A DNA stretch of 56,493 nt from Oscillatoria sp. CS-180 (GCF_028330965.1 NZ_JAQMUB010000077.1:1-56493), one strand, 5' to 3'. Positions 43,604 through 52,894 are shown, counted from the stretch's first letter. Numbers and translations: made by a program. The notes: a model not told the origin generated them from the letters alone.

Positions 43604-44418
43604 TCTTCCACAGGCATCAGCAGTTCTAATCGCTGCGATCGCTCAGCGAGCACTTTTTGTTCTTCGAGTTTGGCCGTATCAGACGTGGCCGCAGACACCA
43701 GCAACACAGCGCCCATCACGATCATGATGGCGTTTTCCAAAAAGCTAACGACGCCGAGCGGGGCACGCGAATTGCCGCCCACACAGGCACAGTTGAGTTC
43801 TAGCTTGTCGATGTAAACGGCTTTGAACACCGAAACTGCACCGCTTGTGCCCAGCACCAAAGAGCCAATGCCAGTGGCGATCGGGGCGACCCCCGATAGG
43901 AATCCTAACCCCAGCAGCAATTCTAGAAAGGGAAACGCCTTGCCGTAGGGTTTGACCCGCTGAGTGATGAGGTCGTATTTCTCAAAACTTTCCGCAAAGG
44001 ATTCTAGATCCATGAGTTTGAGCGATGCCAACATCGACAGGGCCACACCCATGAAACCACTCGTGCCTAGGGAAGCCGCTAGTGAGATCAGGGCGGCGGT
44101 GGAGAACAGAGCTACCACTGGCGTGTAGGAGTAGTCGGCTTTCTCGGCTTCAACATCGAAGTAGTCCGCCAGATCGCTGTAGCCGCCGATGCGATCGCTG
44201 CCAAAGAAAATTTGTGGCGTCGTTGAAACGTTGTGCTTCGCTTTAAACGCTTCGACCTCTTCCTTAGACGTCAATTTGTGATCTTCAAATTCAATCTCCT
44301 TTTCATTAAGCAAATCGACCGTTCGCAGCCCCCAAGGACATTCATGATCTGGCAATGACATGCGATAGAGGCGAACAGTTTGATCGGTTTTTAGCGCTTT
44401 GGGCTGAGTAGCAGTCAC
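43600..44418 (-). CDS. Glutaredoxin-MauE/DoxX-like membrane fusion protein
   Basis: The product is 272 residues. Residues about 14-90 are a glutaredoxin-like domain (DHECPWGLRTVDLLNEKEIE, VSTTPQIFFGSDRIGGYSDL) with a one-cysteine CPWG site. Residues about 95-245 are a four-helix MauE/DoxX-like membrane domain with LELNCACVGGNSRAPLGVV, whose CxC pair may exchange disulfides. Such fusions occur beside copper and mercury genes in cyanobacteria and may handle thiol redox or metal delivery. The gene lies between the ATPase remnant (four-base overlap) and DUF305, in the same direction. Confidence 0.8.
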   Translation of the reverse strand: MTATQPKALKTDQTVRLYRMSLPDHECPWGLRTVDLLNEKEIEFEDHKLTSKEEVEAFKAKHNVSTTPQIFFGSDRIGGYSDLADYFDVEAEKADYSYTPVVALFSTAALISLAASLGTSGFMGVALSMLASLKLMDLESFAESFEKYDLITQRVKPYGKAFPFLELLLGLGFLSGVAPIATGIGSLVLGTSGAVSVFKAVYIDKLELNCACVGGNSRAPLGVVSFLENAIMIVMGAVLLVSAATSDTAKLEEQKVLAERSQRLELLMPVEE

Positions 44419-44466
44419 AAAATCCTCCTTTAAATTGATATGAGGTAGACAAAAAGGCGTCGATAT

Positions 44467-45051
44467 CTATTCGGGAGTGGGGGCAAATTCCGGCATTTCC
44501 CGTCCGTTCAGCTCGACTTGGGTGGTAACCAAGCCATTGTCTCGAATATCAGAAATCAGCCATTCCATCTCTTTAATCTCGCGGCGTTGAGCTTCAATGA
44601 TTTCGTCCGCCAATTCGCGTACCCGAACATCCTCAATTTGAGCCCGCTCACTGGTTAAAATCGCAATAGAGTGGTGAGGAATCATGCCTTCCATGTAGTC
44701 CACATCGCTGACCGTTACCTGGCTCCGTACCAGCCAGAGGGCTACGCCAAACAGCAAAATAGCGCTGACATAGATGGCAATATTGACCGTTTTATTTTTG
44801 TACATGTGCAGCATGTACGACAGCATAATCACCATCATTGCGGCTCCCATAATCAGGGTCATAAACAGCCGCGTTTCACTAAACCAAGCGTGATCCAAAA
44901 TTTGATAAGAGTGCAGATACATCAGGAAAAACATCACCACGATGGAGGTGCCAATCATGGCAAAGTATCGAACGTAGCTGCCTTGCATCCCGCCCTGATC
45001 CTGAGCGTCTGAATGGTTTTGAATGGCGTTTTCTTGAGTATTCATCTTCAT
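44467..45051 (-). CDS. DUF305 copper-associated membrane protein
   Basis: The product is 194 residues. Three TM segments (about 29-46, 60-82 and 88-107) precede a DUF305 domain starting with DVDYMEGMIPHHSIAILTSE, the MxxMxxHH metal-binding motif, followed by long helices (VRELADEIIEAQRREIKEME). DUF305 proteins usually accompany copper resistance genes. It is in one direction with the Grx-MauE gene (48-bp gap) and the shortened DUF326 gene upstream. Confidence 0.85.
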   Translation of the reverse strand: MKMNTQENAIQNHSDAQDQGGMQGSYVRYFAMIGTSIVVMFFLMYLHSYQILDHAWFSETRLFMTLIMGAAMMVIMLSYMLHMYKNKTVNIAIYVSAILLFGVALWLVRSQVTVSDVDYMEGMIPHHSIAILTSERAQIEDVRVRELADEIIEAQRREIKEMEWLISDIRDNGLVTTQVELNGREMPEFAPTPE

Positions 45052-45155
45052 TACCGTTTAAGAGCATTACTTGCCTTACCCCATGAGGCTGTCTCATGAG
45101 ACAGCGCTGACAACAAGGCTGCACTCGGACAACCTTATGGCACAAGGGCTTAAAA

Positions 45156-45323
45156 TTAAGCGGTTGCCATTGCTGCATGAGTAACTTGGCGACACATTTC
45201 TGCCGTTTCACGACAGGAACGAGCACATTTCTGGCAGTGCTCCATGTCATGCTTCTCGCATTCCTGAGCACAGGCCATCGCCTGATCAAAACTGGACTGA
45301 TAGTCTTCGTGATTAAGCAGCAT
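45156..45323 (-). CDS. Shortened DUF326 (four-helix copper storage-like) protein
   Basis: The product is 55 residues from the ATG at 45321-45323: EDYQSSFDQAMACAQECEKH, DMEHCQKCARSCRETAEMCR. The Cys spacing (CxxxC, CxxCxxxC, C) is that of DUF326 / four-helix-bundle copper-binding proteins, which are usually about 105-115 residues. Helix 1 seems joined directly to the last helices, so the middle was probably lost by an in-frame deletion. It may still bind metal. Confidence 0.65.
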   Translation of the reverse strand: MLLNHEDYQSSFDQAMACAQECEKHDMEHCQKCARSCRETAEMCRQVTHAAMATA

Positions 45324-45425
45324 TTTTTTGATTTAAATAGCGATGTTCTAGGAATAGCGAGAAGCCGCTCTGCTTATCACCTATCAAAGGCAAGAACCAC
45401 ATATTCAACCCCAAGAGTTAGGGTG

Positions 45426-45443
45426 ATTTCATCCTGATTTCAT
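45426..45443 (+). promoter_or_regulatory. 11-bp-period direct repeat, candidate OmpR-family regulator box (site 3)
   Basis: ATTTCAT at 45426-45432 and 45437-45443, in the divergent region between the shortened DUF326/DUF305 operon and the cupredoxin gene. A second pair lies exactly 70 bp further on, so both divergent promoters may be controlled. Confidence 0.6.
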
Positions 45444-45495
45444 CGACAAATGTTAGTTCGACTCCAAAGCTGTCAATTTAGTTTCCACAGCTATC

Positions 45496-45513
45496 ATTTC
45501 ATTGCGATTTCAT
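45496..45513 (+). promoter_or_regulatory. 11-bp-period direct repeat, candidate OmpR-family regulator box (site 4)
   Basis: ATTTCAT at 45496-45502 and 45507-45513, oriented toward the cupredoxin and multicopper oxidase genes. TTAGGCTAAC, a possible -10 region, follows about ten bases after the second repeat. Confidence 0.6.
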
Positions 45514-45686
45514 AGTTATTCCTTAGGCTAACGATTGCAGTGTTGATTCTCATGTAGTGGTTTTGGCCCGATAGCCAGCTAGAAAATCGAGGATGCTATT
45601 ACGCTCCAGGGATATTGCATGAACGAATTTCCTAGAGAGCATTTTGGAGAGTTGGTTCTCAAAGAAAGTTTGAAGGAGGAGCGATC

Positions 45687-46202
45687 GTGGATGCCAAAGT
45701 TTTAGCCGCTAGCTCACCTGGATTTGAGATCGGTGTTGTTGCGACCTTGCTCGTCGGCACGTCGGCAGAATCCGGTAGTGGATTTCGCCGAATTGAGCAG
45801 CCTCTATGGACCAAGGCCCTTGTAACCACAGGCGGTTTAGACCTTATCGGATTACAGCTTTGGTGGTTTCTCTTTAGCCAACCTAAAACCGGCAAAGCGA
45901 GAAATCAGAACGGGGTACAAGAAGTCACTGTCAAGGTAGATGGCGGCTACGAACCGAACCAAATTGTAGTTCAAGCGGGTTTACCCGTACGGCTTAACTT
46001 CCACCGTACTGACCCCAGTAGCTGTCTGGAAGAAGTTCGCTTTCCTGACTTTCGCATTGCGAAAGCACTCCCAGTCAATCAGACGCCTGCGATCGAGTTC
46101 ACCCCTAGTGAGCCAGGACGCTATGAGTTTGCCTGCGGCATGAATATGTTCCGAGGCACCGTCGAGGTTGTGGACGACTCGGTGAAAATCCAATTCTACT
46201 GA
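45687..46202 (+). CDS. Cupredoxin-domain protein, membrane anchored
   Basis: The GTG at 45687 follows GGAGGAG and gives 171 residues. Residues about 75-168 are a cupredoxin domain: VTVKVDGGYEPNQIVVQAGL, RTDPSSCLEEVRFPDF, and a closing PGRYEFACGMNMFRGTVEV with the Cys and Met ligands. A TM anchor (GGLDLIGLQLWWFLFSQ) precedes it. The first roughly 40 residues are unlike the family. An ATG at 45806 begins what looks like the usual anchor start, but one extra C shifts its frame, so the present N-terminus may be a rescue of a frameshifted gene. It lies upstream of the multicopper oxidase gene and is probably envelope copper-binding. Confidence 0.75.
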   Translation: MDAKVLAASSPGFEIGVVATLLVGTSAESGSGFRRIEQPLWTKALVTTGGLDLIGLQLWWFLFSQPKTGKARNQNGVQEVTVKVDGGYEPNQIVVQAGLPVRLNFHRTDPSSCLEEVRFPDFRIAKALPVNQTPAIEFTPSEPGRYEFACGMNMFRGTVEVVDDSVKIQFY

Positions 46203-46365
46203 TTTGGCGACAGCGGCTAAATCCCCTTGATTATGTTGACTTTGGAAGGAATATAGCGAACATCGGGTGGGCAACAGCCAACCCCAAAATCCCAGCGAAG
46301 CTACCTAACCCTCCTTGTCCACCTCAATAATTTGGATGTTCAATTTCCAGTTTCACAGCGGTTTT

Positions 46366-47835
46366 ATGACAGTCAAGAAAACGATACGGCGACGAGAATT
46401 TTTGGGATTAAGCCTCGGAGCGACAGGGGCAGTGCTGCTATCTCAGTGCTCCAGAGGGTCGTCACCATCTTCCGCACCAGGTTCACCTATAACTCAATCG
46501 CCGGTCTACAGCAGCGAAGACGGATTGCTCAGCTTCGATTTCGTGGCTGAGGCGCAGCAGGTAAAACTGGGAGATCGCAATGCCAACCTGCTCACCTACA
46601 ACGGTCAGGTTCCTGGCCCTCGTCTGGAAGCTAAACCTGGTGACACAGTGCAAATCCGCTTCACTAATCGATTAAGTCAGCCCACCAACCTGCACTACCA
46701 CGGGCTGCACATTCCACCCACCGGTACCGGAGACAATGTTTTCCTCGAAATTCCGCCCGGTGAAAGCCATACCTACGAGTTCCAAATTCCGTCAGACCAT
46801 CCCGCCGGCACCTTCTGGTATCACCCCCACTACCACGGGCTGGTGGCAGAGCAGCTCTTTGGTGGGTTAGCAGGACTGTTTGTGGTGCGCGGCGAACTGG
46901 ATGAAATCCCCGAAATTCAAGCCGCTCAAGAGGAATTCCTCGTCCTCAAAGACTTTGCCCTCGATCGCAGCGGCAATATTCCCGACCCCGGTCATATGGC
47001 CCAAATGACCGGGCGCATCGGCGATCTACTAACAGTGAATGGGCAGTTCAATCCATCGCTGGAGATTCCTCAAGGGGGACTGCTGCGACTGCGATTGCTG
47101 AATGCGTCAACGTCCCGGTTTTTTGCCCTGTCTTTGGAAGACCATCCCTTTTATCTGATTGCTACCGATGGCGGCGCAATCGCGGCTCCCGTTGAGATGA
47201 ATGAACTGGTACTGGCTCCGGGGGAGCGGGTAGAAGTCTTGGTGCAGGGTAATCGCGAACCCGGCCAGTATCGCCTCGTCAATCAGCCGTTTAATCCTGC
47301 TCAGGGCATGATGGGGCGCGGCAGAATGGGGGGTGGCATGATGGGCGGTTCGCAGCATCAGAATACTGCTGAAACCATCGCAACTCTGACCTACAACGGC
47401 ACCACCGAACCGCTGCCGTTACCCAATCAACTCATCGCTGTTGAGTCTCTGCCCGAACCGCAGACCACCCGTCAGTTCACCCTCAACCACGGTATGGGCG
47501 GTGGCATGGTGTTTTTAATCAATGGCCAAGCCTTTGACCATAACCGCATTGATACTCAAGTGCGTCTCAACACTGTAGAAGACTGGGAAATCGTCAACAC
47601 TGGCACGATGGCTCATCCCTTCCATGTCCATACCAACAAGTTTCAGGTGATTAGCCACAACGGTCAGCCTTCGCCCTACGCCGCTTGGAAAGATGTGATA
47701 TCAGTGAGCCCTGGCGAAAGCGTTCGTCTCCGGATGGCTTTTCGCGACTATGTCGGCAAAACCGTTTACCACTGCCATGTCTTGGACCATGAAGACCGAG
47801 GCATGATGGGGATTCTCGATATTCAACCAGCTTAA
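46366..47835 (+). CDS. Multicopper oxidase 1 (Tat-exported, CueO/CopA-like)
   Basis: From the ATG at 46366 the product is 489 residues; the frame is open to 46315. A twin-arginine start (KKTIRRREFLGLSLG) and a lipobox-like LLSQC suggest Tat export and possible lipidation. All four copper clusters are present: HYHGLHI (about 109), FWYHPHYHG (about 150), HPFHVHTNKF (about 417) and YHCHVLDHEDRGMMG (about 467) with the T1 Cys, His and Met. A Met/Gly-rich insertion (GMMGRGRMGGGMMGG, about 315-330) recalls the methionine segments that bind Cu(I) in CueO. The likely role is periplasmic cuprous oxidase. It closes a metal cluster with the cupredoxin gene. Confidence 0.9.
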   Translation: MTVKKTIRRREFLGLSLGATGAVLLSQCSRGSSPSSAPGSPITQSPVYSSEDGLLSFDFVAEAQQVKLGDRNANLLTYNGQVPGPRLEAKPGDTVQIRFTNRLSQPTNLHYHGLHIPPTGTGDNVFLEIPPGESHTYEFQIPSDHPAGTFWYHPHYHGLVAEQLFGGLAGLFVVRGELDEIPEIQAAQEEFLVLKDFALDRSGNIPDPGHMAQMTGRIGDLLTVNGQFNPSLEIPQGGLLRLRLLNASTSRFFALSLEDHPFYLIATDGGAIAAPVEMNELVLAPGERVEVLVQGNREPGQYRLVNQPFNPAQGMMGRGRMGGGMMGGSQHQNTAETIATLTYNGTTEPLPLPNQLIAVESLPEPQTTRQFTLNHGMGGGMVFLINGQAFDHNRIDTQVRLNTVEDWEIVNTGTMAHPFHVHTNKFQVISHNGQPSPYAAWKDVISVSPGESVRLRMAFRDYVGKTVYHCHVLDHEDRGMMGILDIQPA

Positions 47836-48185
47836 AACGAACTGGCTAGCAGGCGGACGATGATGATGAGCCAGATCAGGTTTTGCAAGGGGCCAGGTGA
47901 GGTCGCCTTCGACAATGAGCTGTCGTCCAAACTGGACGATGAAGAAGATCCGGGCACCGGCAGCAAAGATAGCGGCAGTCTGGTTGATGGCGACGTAGAG
48001 GGTGCGATCGAAGATGGTCAGCCACTGCTTCAGGATTGGGCAATGCTTTGGGAGGTATCGAGTCCTTGTTGGAGAATTTGGGTTGCGCCGGTGACGGCGA
48101 GCCAGGGGCGGGTGAAGACTTCACAGCGATACTCGCAGAGCGAGGGTGAGGGATATCACCTCAGGCTAGGGAGCAAATGTGACTG
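47832..48185 (-). pseudogene. Remnant of a VirB6/TrbL-like conjugation membrane protein
   Basis: On the minus strand one frame reads LCEYRCEVFTRPWLAVTGAT then ILQQGLDTSQSIAQ. After a one-base shift near 48037 it continues LKQWLTIFDRTLYVAINQTA, IFAAGARIFFIVQFGRQLIV and NLIWLIIIVRLLASSF, stopping inside the end of the multicopper oxidase gene. Two hydrophobic helices with a polar amphipathic segment suit a type IV secretion inner-membrane component; the exact family is inferred. It has the same orientation as the second fragment at 52.9-53.3 kb, on the other side of the large STAND gene. Confidence 0.45.
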
Positions 48186-48361
48186 GGAGATGGAAATTAA
48201 GAGGGACGGTTATGATGCTTAGCTGGTTTGTAAAGATTGAATATTGCCAGCAAGACTACACAACCCATTGATAAGGAAAAGCCATCAACAGAGTGGTGAG
48301 CTAAGATTCACTAATAATATATTTGTTCTTAGCTCACTTCCACCTCATCAAGTCAAAGATC

Positions 48362-51300
48362 ATGCCCTTATCTGGAGGAGAAGCCGATAAACTCGGCAAT
48401 CGATATGAAGGTCGATGGACTGTTTTCAGCATGATTGATGTCATGGAGGAGAAGGCAGATTCCATAAGACTTGAACAGCCAGGAGAAGATGCTTTCGAGT
48501 TTTTCGTCTTTCGAGATGGTAGAGCAGAGTGTCATCAGGTTAAACGACAGAGAAGTGGTCGTGGAAGTTGGACTTTAAGCGCTTTAGAAGCTAATCAGGT
48601 AAAGGTTCTCTCAGGTTTTTGGAAAAGCCTTAATGATCCATACAAAAACTGCTTTTTTATCTCAACTCAAGATGCAAATGAGCTAGGAGAACTAGCAAGT
48701 CGGGCAAGAGACTCGGTCTCTTGGCAAGAGTTTGAGGAAAAATATTTAAATAAGACCCAATCTGGAAACTTTTATAAGCTTCGTCAAAAGTGGGAAAATT
48801 GTTCTGAGCTAGAAGCTTATGAAGCACTCAAACGAGTTTTTGTTCAAACTGTCGGAGATGATATTCTCGCAAACATTATCGAAAATCGTTTGGAAGCACT
48901 CTTAGAAGGTGATCCGAAGACTATTAGACTAGAGTTGGCTGAATTTGTCTTAGAAAAAATTCATCATGAATTGACTGCGTTTGATATTTGGCATTATTTA
49001 TTGGAAGAACGAGGTTATTCCCGTCGAGAATGGTGCAAAGAACCCAGTGTTCTATCAGCTATTGAAAGGGCCAATAGAGTTTACCTATCTACGCTTCAGG
49101 AGGCAAAAATTGGTGGAGAAGTTCTACCAAGCAGTGAAGTTCCAATAATTCTTGAAAAAATTACTGCTTCAAGCGAAAAAGGGAGTGTTCTAGTAGTTGG
49201 TGAAGCAGGCATTGGGAAAAGCGGCGCTATCTCTCAAGTTCTGGATATGCTGAAGGACGGTGGAATTCCATTTCTTGCCTTCCGCATAGACCGTTTGGAT
49301 CCTGAAGTAATACCTGATGCAGTTGGGAGACAATTAGGATTGCCTGCTTCTCCTCCAACTGTCTTGGCAAACATTGCCCAGAATCGCGACTGTGTACTGG
49401 TAATAGATCAATTAGATGCAGTCAGCCTGGTCTCTGGCCGTAACCCCCAGTTTTTCGACTGTATTTCTCAGCTAATTAATCAAGCTAAAGCTCATCCTAA
49501 CATTCATCTACTCTTAGCTTGCAGAAAATTTGACTTGGAAAACGATAATCGATTCAAACATTTAACAGGGCAAGATGGTATCGCTGAGGTAGTTAACATT
49601 TCAAGGTTGTCTATTTCAACAGTAAAAGAAGTAGTTAGAAAATTGGGTATAGAAGCATCGAGATTAAATGAAAAACAGCTAAACTTACTTTCACTTCCTC
49701 TACATCTCAGCTTGTTAGCCGAATTAATTGTAGAACCGAATGAAGATGTCCTCAATTTTGAAACGGCTAAAGATCTATACGATCAATTTTGGGACTATAA
49801 ACAAAAGAAAATTAGAGAACGCCTTGGCCGCTCAATACAGTGGACACAGGTAATTGATATCCTCTGCAATTATATGAGTGATCTTCAGGTTTTATCTGTC
49901 CCAGAAATATGTCTAGACGAAGTTGCTGAAGACGCTGGAATCATGGCATCTGAACAGGTGTTATTAAAAGAAGACAAACGAATATCATTTTTTCATGAAA
50001 GCTTCTTTGATTATGCTTTTGCTCGGCGCTTTTTTGGGTGTGGAAAAAGCCTTTTGCCTTTTTTGATAGATAATGGGCAACACTTATTTCAGCGATCTCA
50101 AGTTAGACAGATTCTTCTTCATGAAAGAGATTTTGATTTTGAGCAGTACAAAAATGATTTAACAGAACTACTAAGCAGCTCAAGTATTAGATTTCATATA
50201 AAGCAGGTAGTTTGTTCTACTCTTACTTTAATCGCCTCTCCTCAGGATGATGAGTGGGAAATTTTGACTATGTTCTTTAAGGATGTTTCTTCATCTATCA
50301 GTAATGAAATATGGAAACTGTTAAACAATTCATTAGCCTGGTTTAATCTCTTAGAGAGCAAAGGAGTGATCAAACAATGGCTTGACAGTGAAGAAGATAT
50401 CGTTATAGCTCGGGTTGTTAATCTTTTGTCTATCATGCAGTGTTTGCTCCCAGGCAAAGTCGCTGATTTGGTTAGACCTTATATCAACACATCAAAAACT
50501 TGGAATGATAGACTAATATCTTTGGTTGAGTGCATAAAACTTGAAACCGCACGTCCAATATTTGATCTTTTCCTAGAACTATTAAGTTCAGGGGCTTTCG
50601 ACAAACAAGAAAGCGATATTTTCTTTGTTAGTGATGAAGTATGTAATATTGCTTTTTCTCTCAACAAGCATTTTCCTGACTGGTGTTGTGAGTTTTTAGA
50701 GATCTACCTAAAACGCCTTTTGCAGCTAAGTTTTGCTTCAGGCAATGTTAATCCCTTTCCTCAAAGGAGAGGCTGTTCTCAAAATATTGGAGATAGTTAC
50801 TCAACTATTCTTGAAACTGCAAACTCTGTTCCAGGATTGTTTTGTCTGCGAATAATTCCAACAGTATTAGAAATTATTAGCTTGAACAAGAAAGACGATG
50901 AAGAAGCGCCTTGGCAGGATCTAGTTTGGACCAATTCATTCGATCACCAGAAGAATGATCCTAACCAGGTTAAATTTCAAATTGTTATTGCATTAGAGCA
51001 AGCTTTATCAAAGCTTTCGCAAGAAGAATCTGTATTTTTAGTAGATTGCATTCATCTTCTCAGGGCTTCGAGTTTTGAATTACCTCAATATCTCCTGATT
51101 CGCACGTATACGGCTTGTGGAGAAAAATTTGCAGATGAGGCAGTAGATTATCTTTGCGAAAACCCTTCGAGGCTTAAGGCAAGCTATTCCTATGAGCAAT
51201 TTTGGGCTGCTCGAAAATTAATTGAAGCTATCACTCCTTTCTGCTCAAGTCAAAAGTTGGAGCGATTAGAAGTGATGCTTCTAAAATATTATCCTACTTG

Positions 51301-52894
51301 GGAAAAAGGCCGAGGAATACAATACGGATATCATGGTCATGCGCAATTTATATTATTGGATGGGATAGAAGTTCCTCGAAGATCTCAAGAAGTTGTTCGA
51401 CGACTAGATGAACTCTACAGAAAATTTAACCGACAACCACAACTCAGATACAAGGGAATGACCATCGCAAATATTACGCCACCTGTTATTCCAAAAAGTG
51501 CTACTGAAAAAATGAAAGATGAACAATGGCTGAAAGCCATCGCGAAGTATGATCTTACTGGCGTCAGTCATGATAAGGATGGCTCTCTTTTGGATGCTGG
51601 CGCTTTATCAAAGTTCTTAGAAGAACAATCTAGTCAAGATCCAGAACGCTTTTCTAAGCTATTATTTGCTTTCCCAGACAATACAAACGCACGCTACTAC
51701 GAAGCAATTCTATATGGAATTTCTCAACATACGTCTTTTATATGTTTGCAAACTCTACAGGGAATTCTACATAGGTGTCATAAGCTTCCTGGTCATCCCT
51801 GCGGAAAGGCAATTTGTTCGCTCATCAGAAAATTTACTGATTTAAATTGGAGTCAAGAGGATTTCAATGTTGTCAGCTGGTATGCTCTAAACTCTTATGA
51901 CCCGAAAGAAGAACTCTGGTGTAAAAAAGCTGAAGATGGACAGCCATACTACTGGGGTAATATTCATACTGTAGGTATTAACTCTGTAAGGGTTAGTGCT
52001 GCTATGACAATCGCAAGGCTCATTTATTCTGAAAAGAGTCGAGCCGTAGTATTTTGGGATACCTTACAAAACATGCTTCACGACGCCTCAATCGCAGTGA
52101 GAGCATGCATTATTGAAGTTCTTATGGCCACATTAAATTATGATCGTAATTTGAGTGTCAAAACATTCTTGAATCTTTGTGATTCAGAGGATCTACTATT
52201 AGGTACACAGATTGCTGAAGGCTTTCTATACTACGCTCTTCAAACCCACTTCGTAAGTCTGAAGCCAATTGTTGAGAAGATGCTCAGTTCGGATTTGCCT
52301 AGCGTGGCAACAGTCGGTGCGCGGCAAGCTTGTGTCGCTGCTATGCATACCGAGGAAGCCTTGCCGCTAGCAGAACTCTGCCTTAATGGAACACAAATTC
52401 ATCGCTTAGCTGCTGCCGAGATTTTTGTGGCGAATTTGCGTTCTGCCTATCTAAAGGAATTCTGCGAAAATTCGCTGATTCAGCTCTTTAGCGATCCTAG
52501 TTCAGAAGTTCGTGCTAGAGCTGCAAAATGCTTTTTTCGTCTTGAAACAGATCTAGGTAACTATTCCAACTTAATTGACCAGTTTGTTGAAACTGAAGCG
52601 TTCTCTGATGGGGAACATGATTTGATATGGGCATTAGAAAAAACAACCTCTAAACTTCCCAAGTCAACTTATCGAGTCTGTGAGAGGTTTATGCAAGGTA
52701 TCACCGATGAAAATGCTCAAAAGAGGTCGGGAGCTTTAAGAGATATCAGTTCTGTGAGTCAGTTGCTAGTTCGTCTTTACAGCCAAAGCAACAGAGATCC
52801 TGCGATACAGTCTCAATGCCTTGACCTAATCGATCAGATGATCGAGATTGGTGCGTATGGTTTAGAAACATCCTTGGCTCCGTTTGAGAGATAG
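48362..52894 (+). CDS. Cap4-nuclease-like STAND ATPase with C-terminal helical repeats (Avs-like candidate defence protein)
   Basis: From the ATG at 48362 the product is 1510 residues; the frame is open to 48323. Residues 1 to about 200 match the Cap4/DUF4297 endonuclease style: GGEADKLGNRYEGRWTVFSM, then the PD-(D/E)xK-like pair EDAFEFFVF (about 41) and ECHQVKRQ (about 56). A STAND NTPase follows, with Walker A VVGEAGIGKSG (near 278) and Walker B CVLVIDQLDAV (near 345), then SFFHESFFDYAFARRFF, the usual end of the winged-helix part. Residues about 600-1500 are helical, with HEAT-like repeats near the end (PSSEVRARAAKCFFRLE, AAAEIFVANLRSAY). This is the architecture of AVAST-type sensors, where the repeats recognise a phage protein and the nuclease kills. 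It is AT-rich and I see no GCGATCGC in it. Conjugation-like fragments lie on both sides. Confidence 0.85.
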   Translation: MPLSGGEADKLGNRYEGRWTVFSMIDVMEEKADSIRLEQPGEDAFEFFVFRDGRAECHQVKRQRSGRGSWTLSALEANQVKVLSGFWKSLNDPYKNCFFISTQDANELGELASRARDSVSWQEFEEKYLNKTQSGNFYKLRQKWENCSELEAYEALKRVFVQTVGDDILANIIENRLEALLEGDPKTIRLELAEFVLEKIHHELTAFDIWHYLLEERGYSRREWCKEPSVLSAIERANRVYLSTLQEAKIGGEVLPSSEVPIILEKITASSEKGSVLVVGEAGIGKSGAISQVLDMLKDGGIPFLAFRIDRLDPEVIPDAVGRQLGLPASPPTVLANIAQNRDCVLVIDQLDAVSLVSGRNPQFFDCISQLINQAKAHPNIHLLLACRKFDLENDNRFKHLTGQDGIAEVVNISRLSISTVKEVVRKLGIEASRLNEKQLNLLSLPLHLSLLAELIVEPNEDVLNFETAKDLYDQFWDYKQKKIRERLGRSIQWTQVIDILCNYMSDLQVLSVPEICLDEVAEDAGIMASEQVLLKEDKRISFFHESFFDYAFARRFFGCGKSLLPFLIDNGQHLFQRSQVRQILLHERDFDFEQYKNDLTELLSSSSIRFHIKQVVCSTLTLIASPQDDEWEILTMFFKDVSSSISNEIWKLLNNSLAWFNLLESKGVIKQWLDSEEDIVIARVVNLLSIMQCLLPGKVADLVRPYINTSKTWNDRLISLVECIKLETARPIFDLFLELLSSGAFDKQESDIFFVSDEVCNIAFSLNKHFPDWCCEFLEIYLKRLLQLSFASGNVNPFPQRRGCSQNIGDSYSTILETANSVPGLFCLRIIPTVLEIISLNKKDDEEAPWQDLVWTNSFDHQKNDPNQVKFQIVIALEQALSKLSQEESVFLVDCIHLLRASSFELPQYLLIRTYTACGEKFADEAVDYLCENPSRLKASYSYEQFWAARKLIEAITPFCSSQKLERLEVMLLKYYPTWEKGRGIQYGYHGHAQFILLDGIEVPRRSQEVVRRLDELYRKFNRQPQLRYKGMTIANITPPVIPKSATEKMKDEQWLKAIAKYDLTGVSHDKDGSLLDAGALSKFLEEQSSQDPERFSKLLFAFPDNTNARYYEAILYGISQHTSFICLQTLQGILHRCHKLPGHPCGKAICSLIRKFTDLNWSQEDFNVVSWYALNSYDPKEELWCKKAEDGQPYYWGNIHTVGINSVRVSAAMTIARLIYSEKSRAVVFWDTLQNMLHDASIAVRACIIEVLMATLNYDRNLSVKTFLNLCDSEDLLLGTQIAEGFLYYALQTHFVSLKPIVEKMLSSDLPSVATVGARQACVAAMHTEEALPLAELCLNGTQIHRLAAAEIFVANLRSAYLKEFCENSLIQLFSDPSSEVRARAAKCFFRLETDLGNYSNLIDQFVETEAFSDGEHDLIWALEKTTSKLPKSTYRVCERFMQGITDENAQKRSGALRDISSVSQLLVRLYSQSNRDPAIQSQCLDLIDQMIEIGAYGLETSLAPFER

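Noticed and set aside
47860..48222. Plus-strand open frame of 120 codons after the first oxidase gene
   Set aside because: The opposite strand reads as a hydrophobic membrane protein fragment with natural composition; the plus frame is acidic and serine-rich, as expected of its complement.
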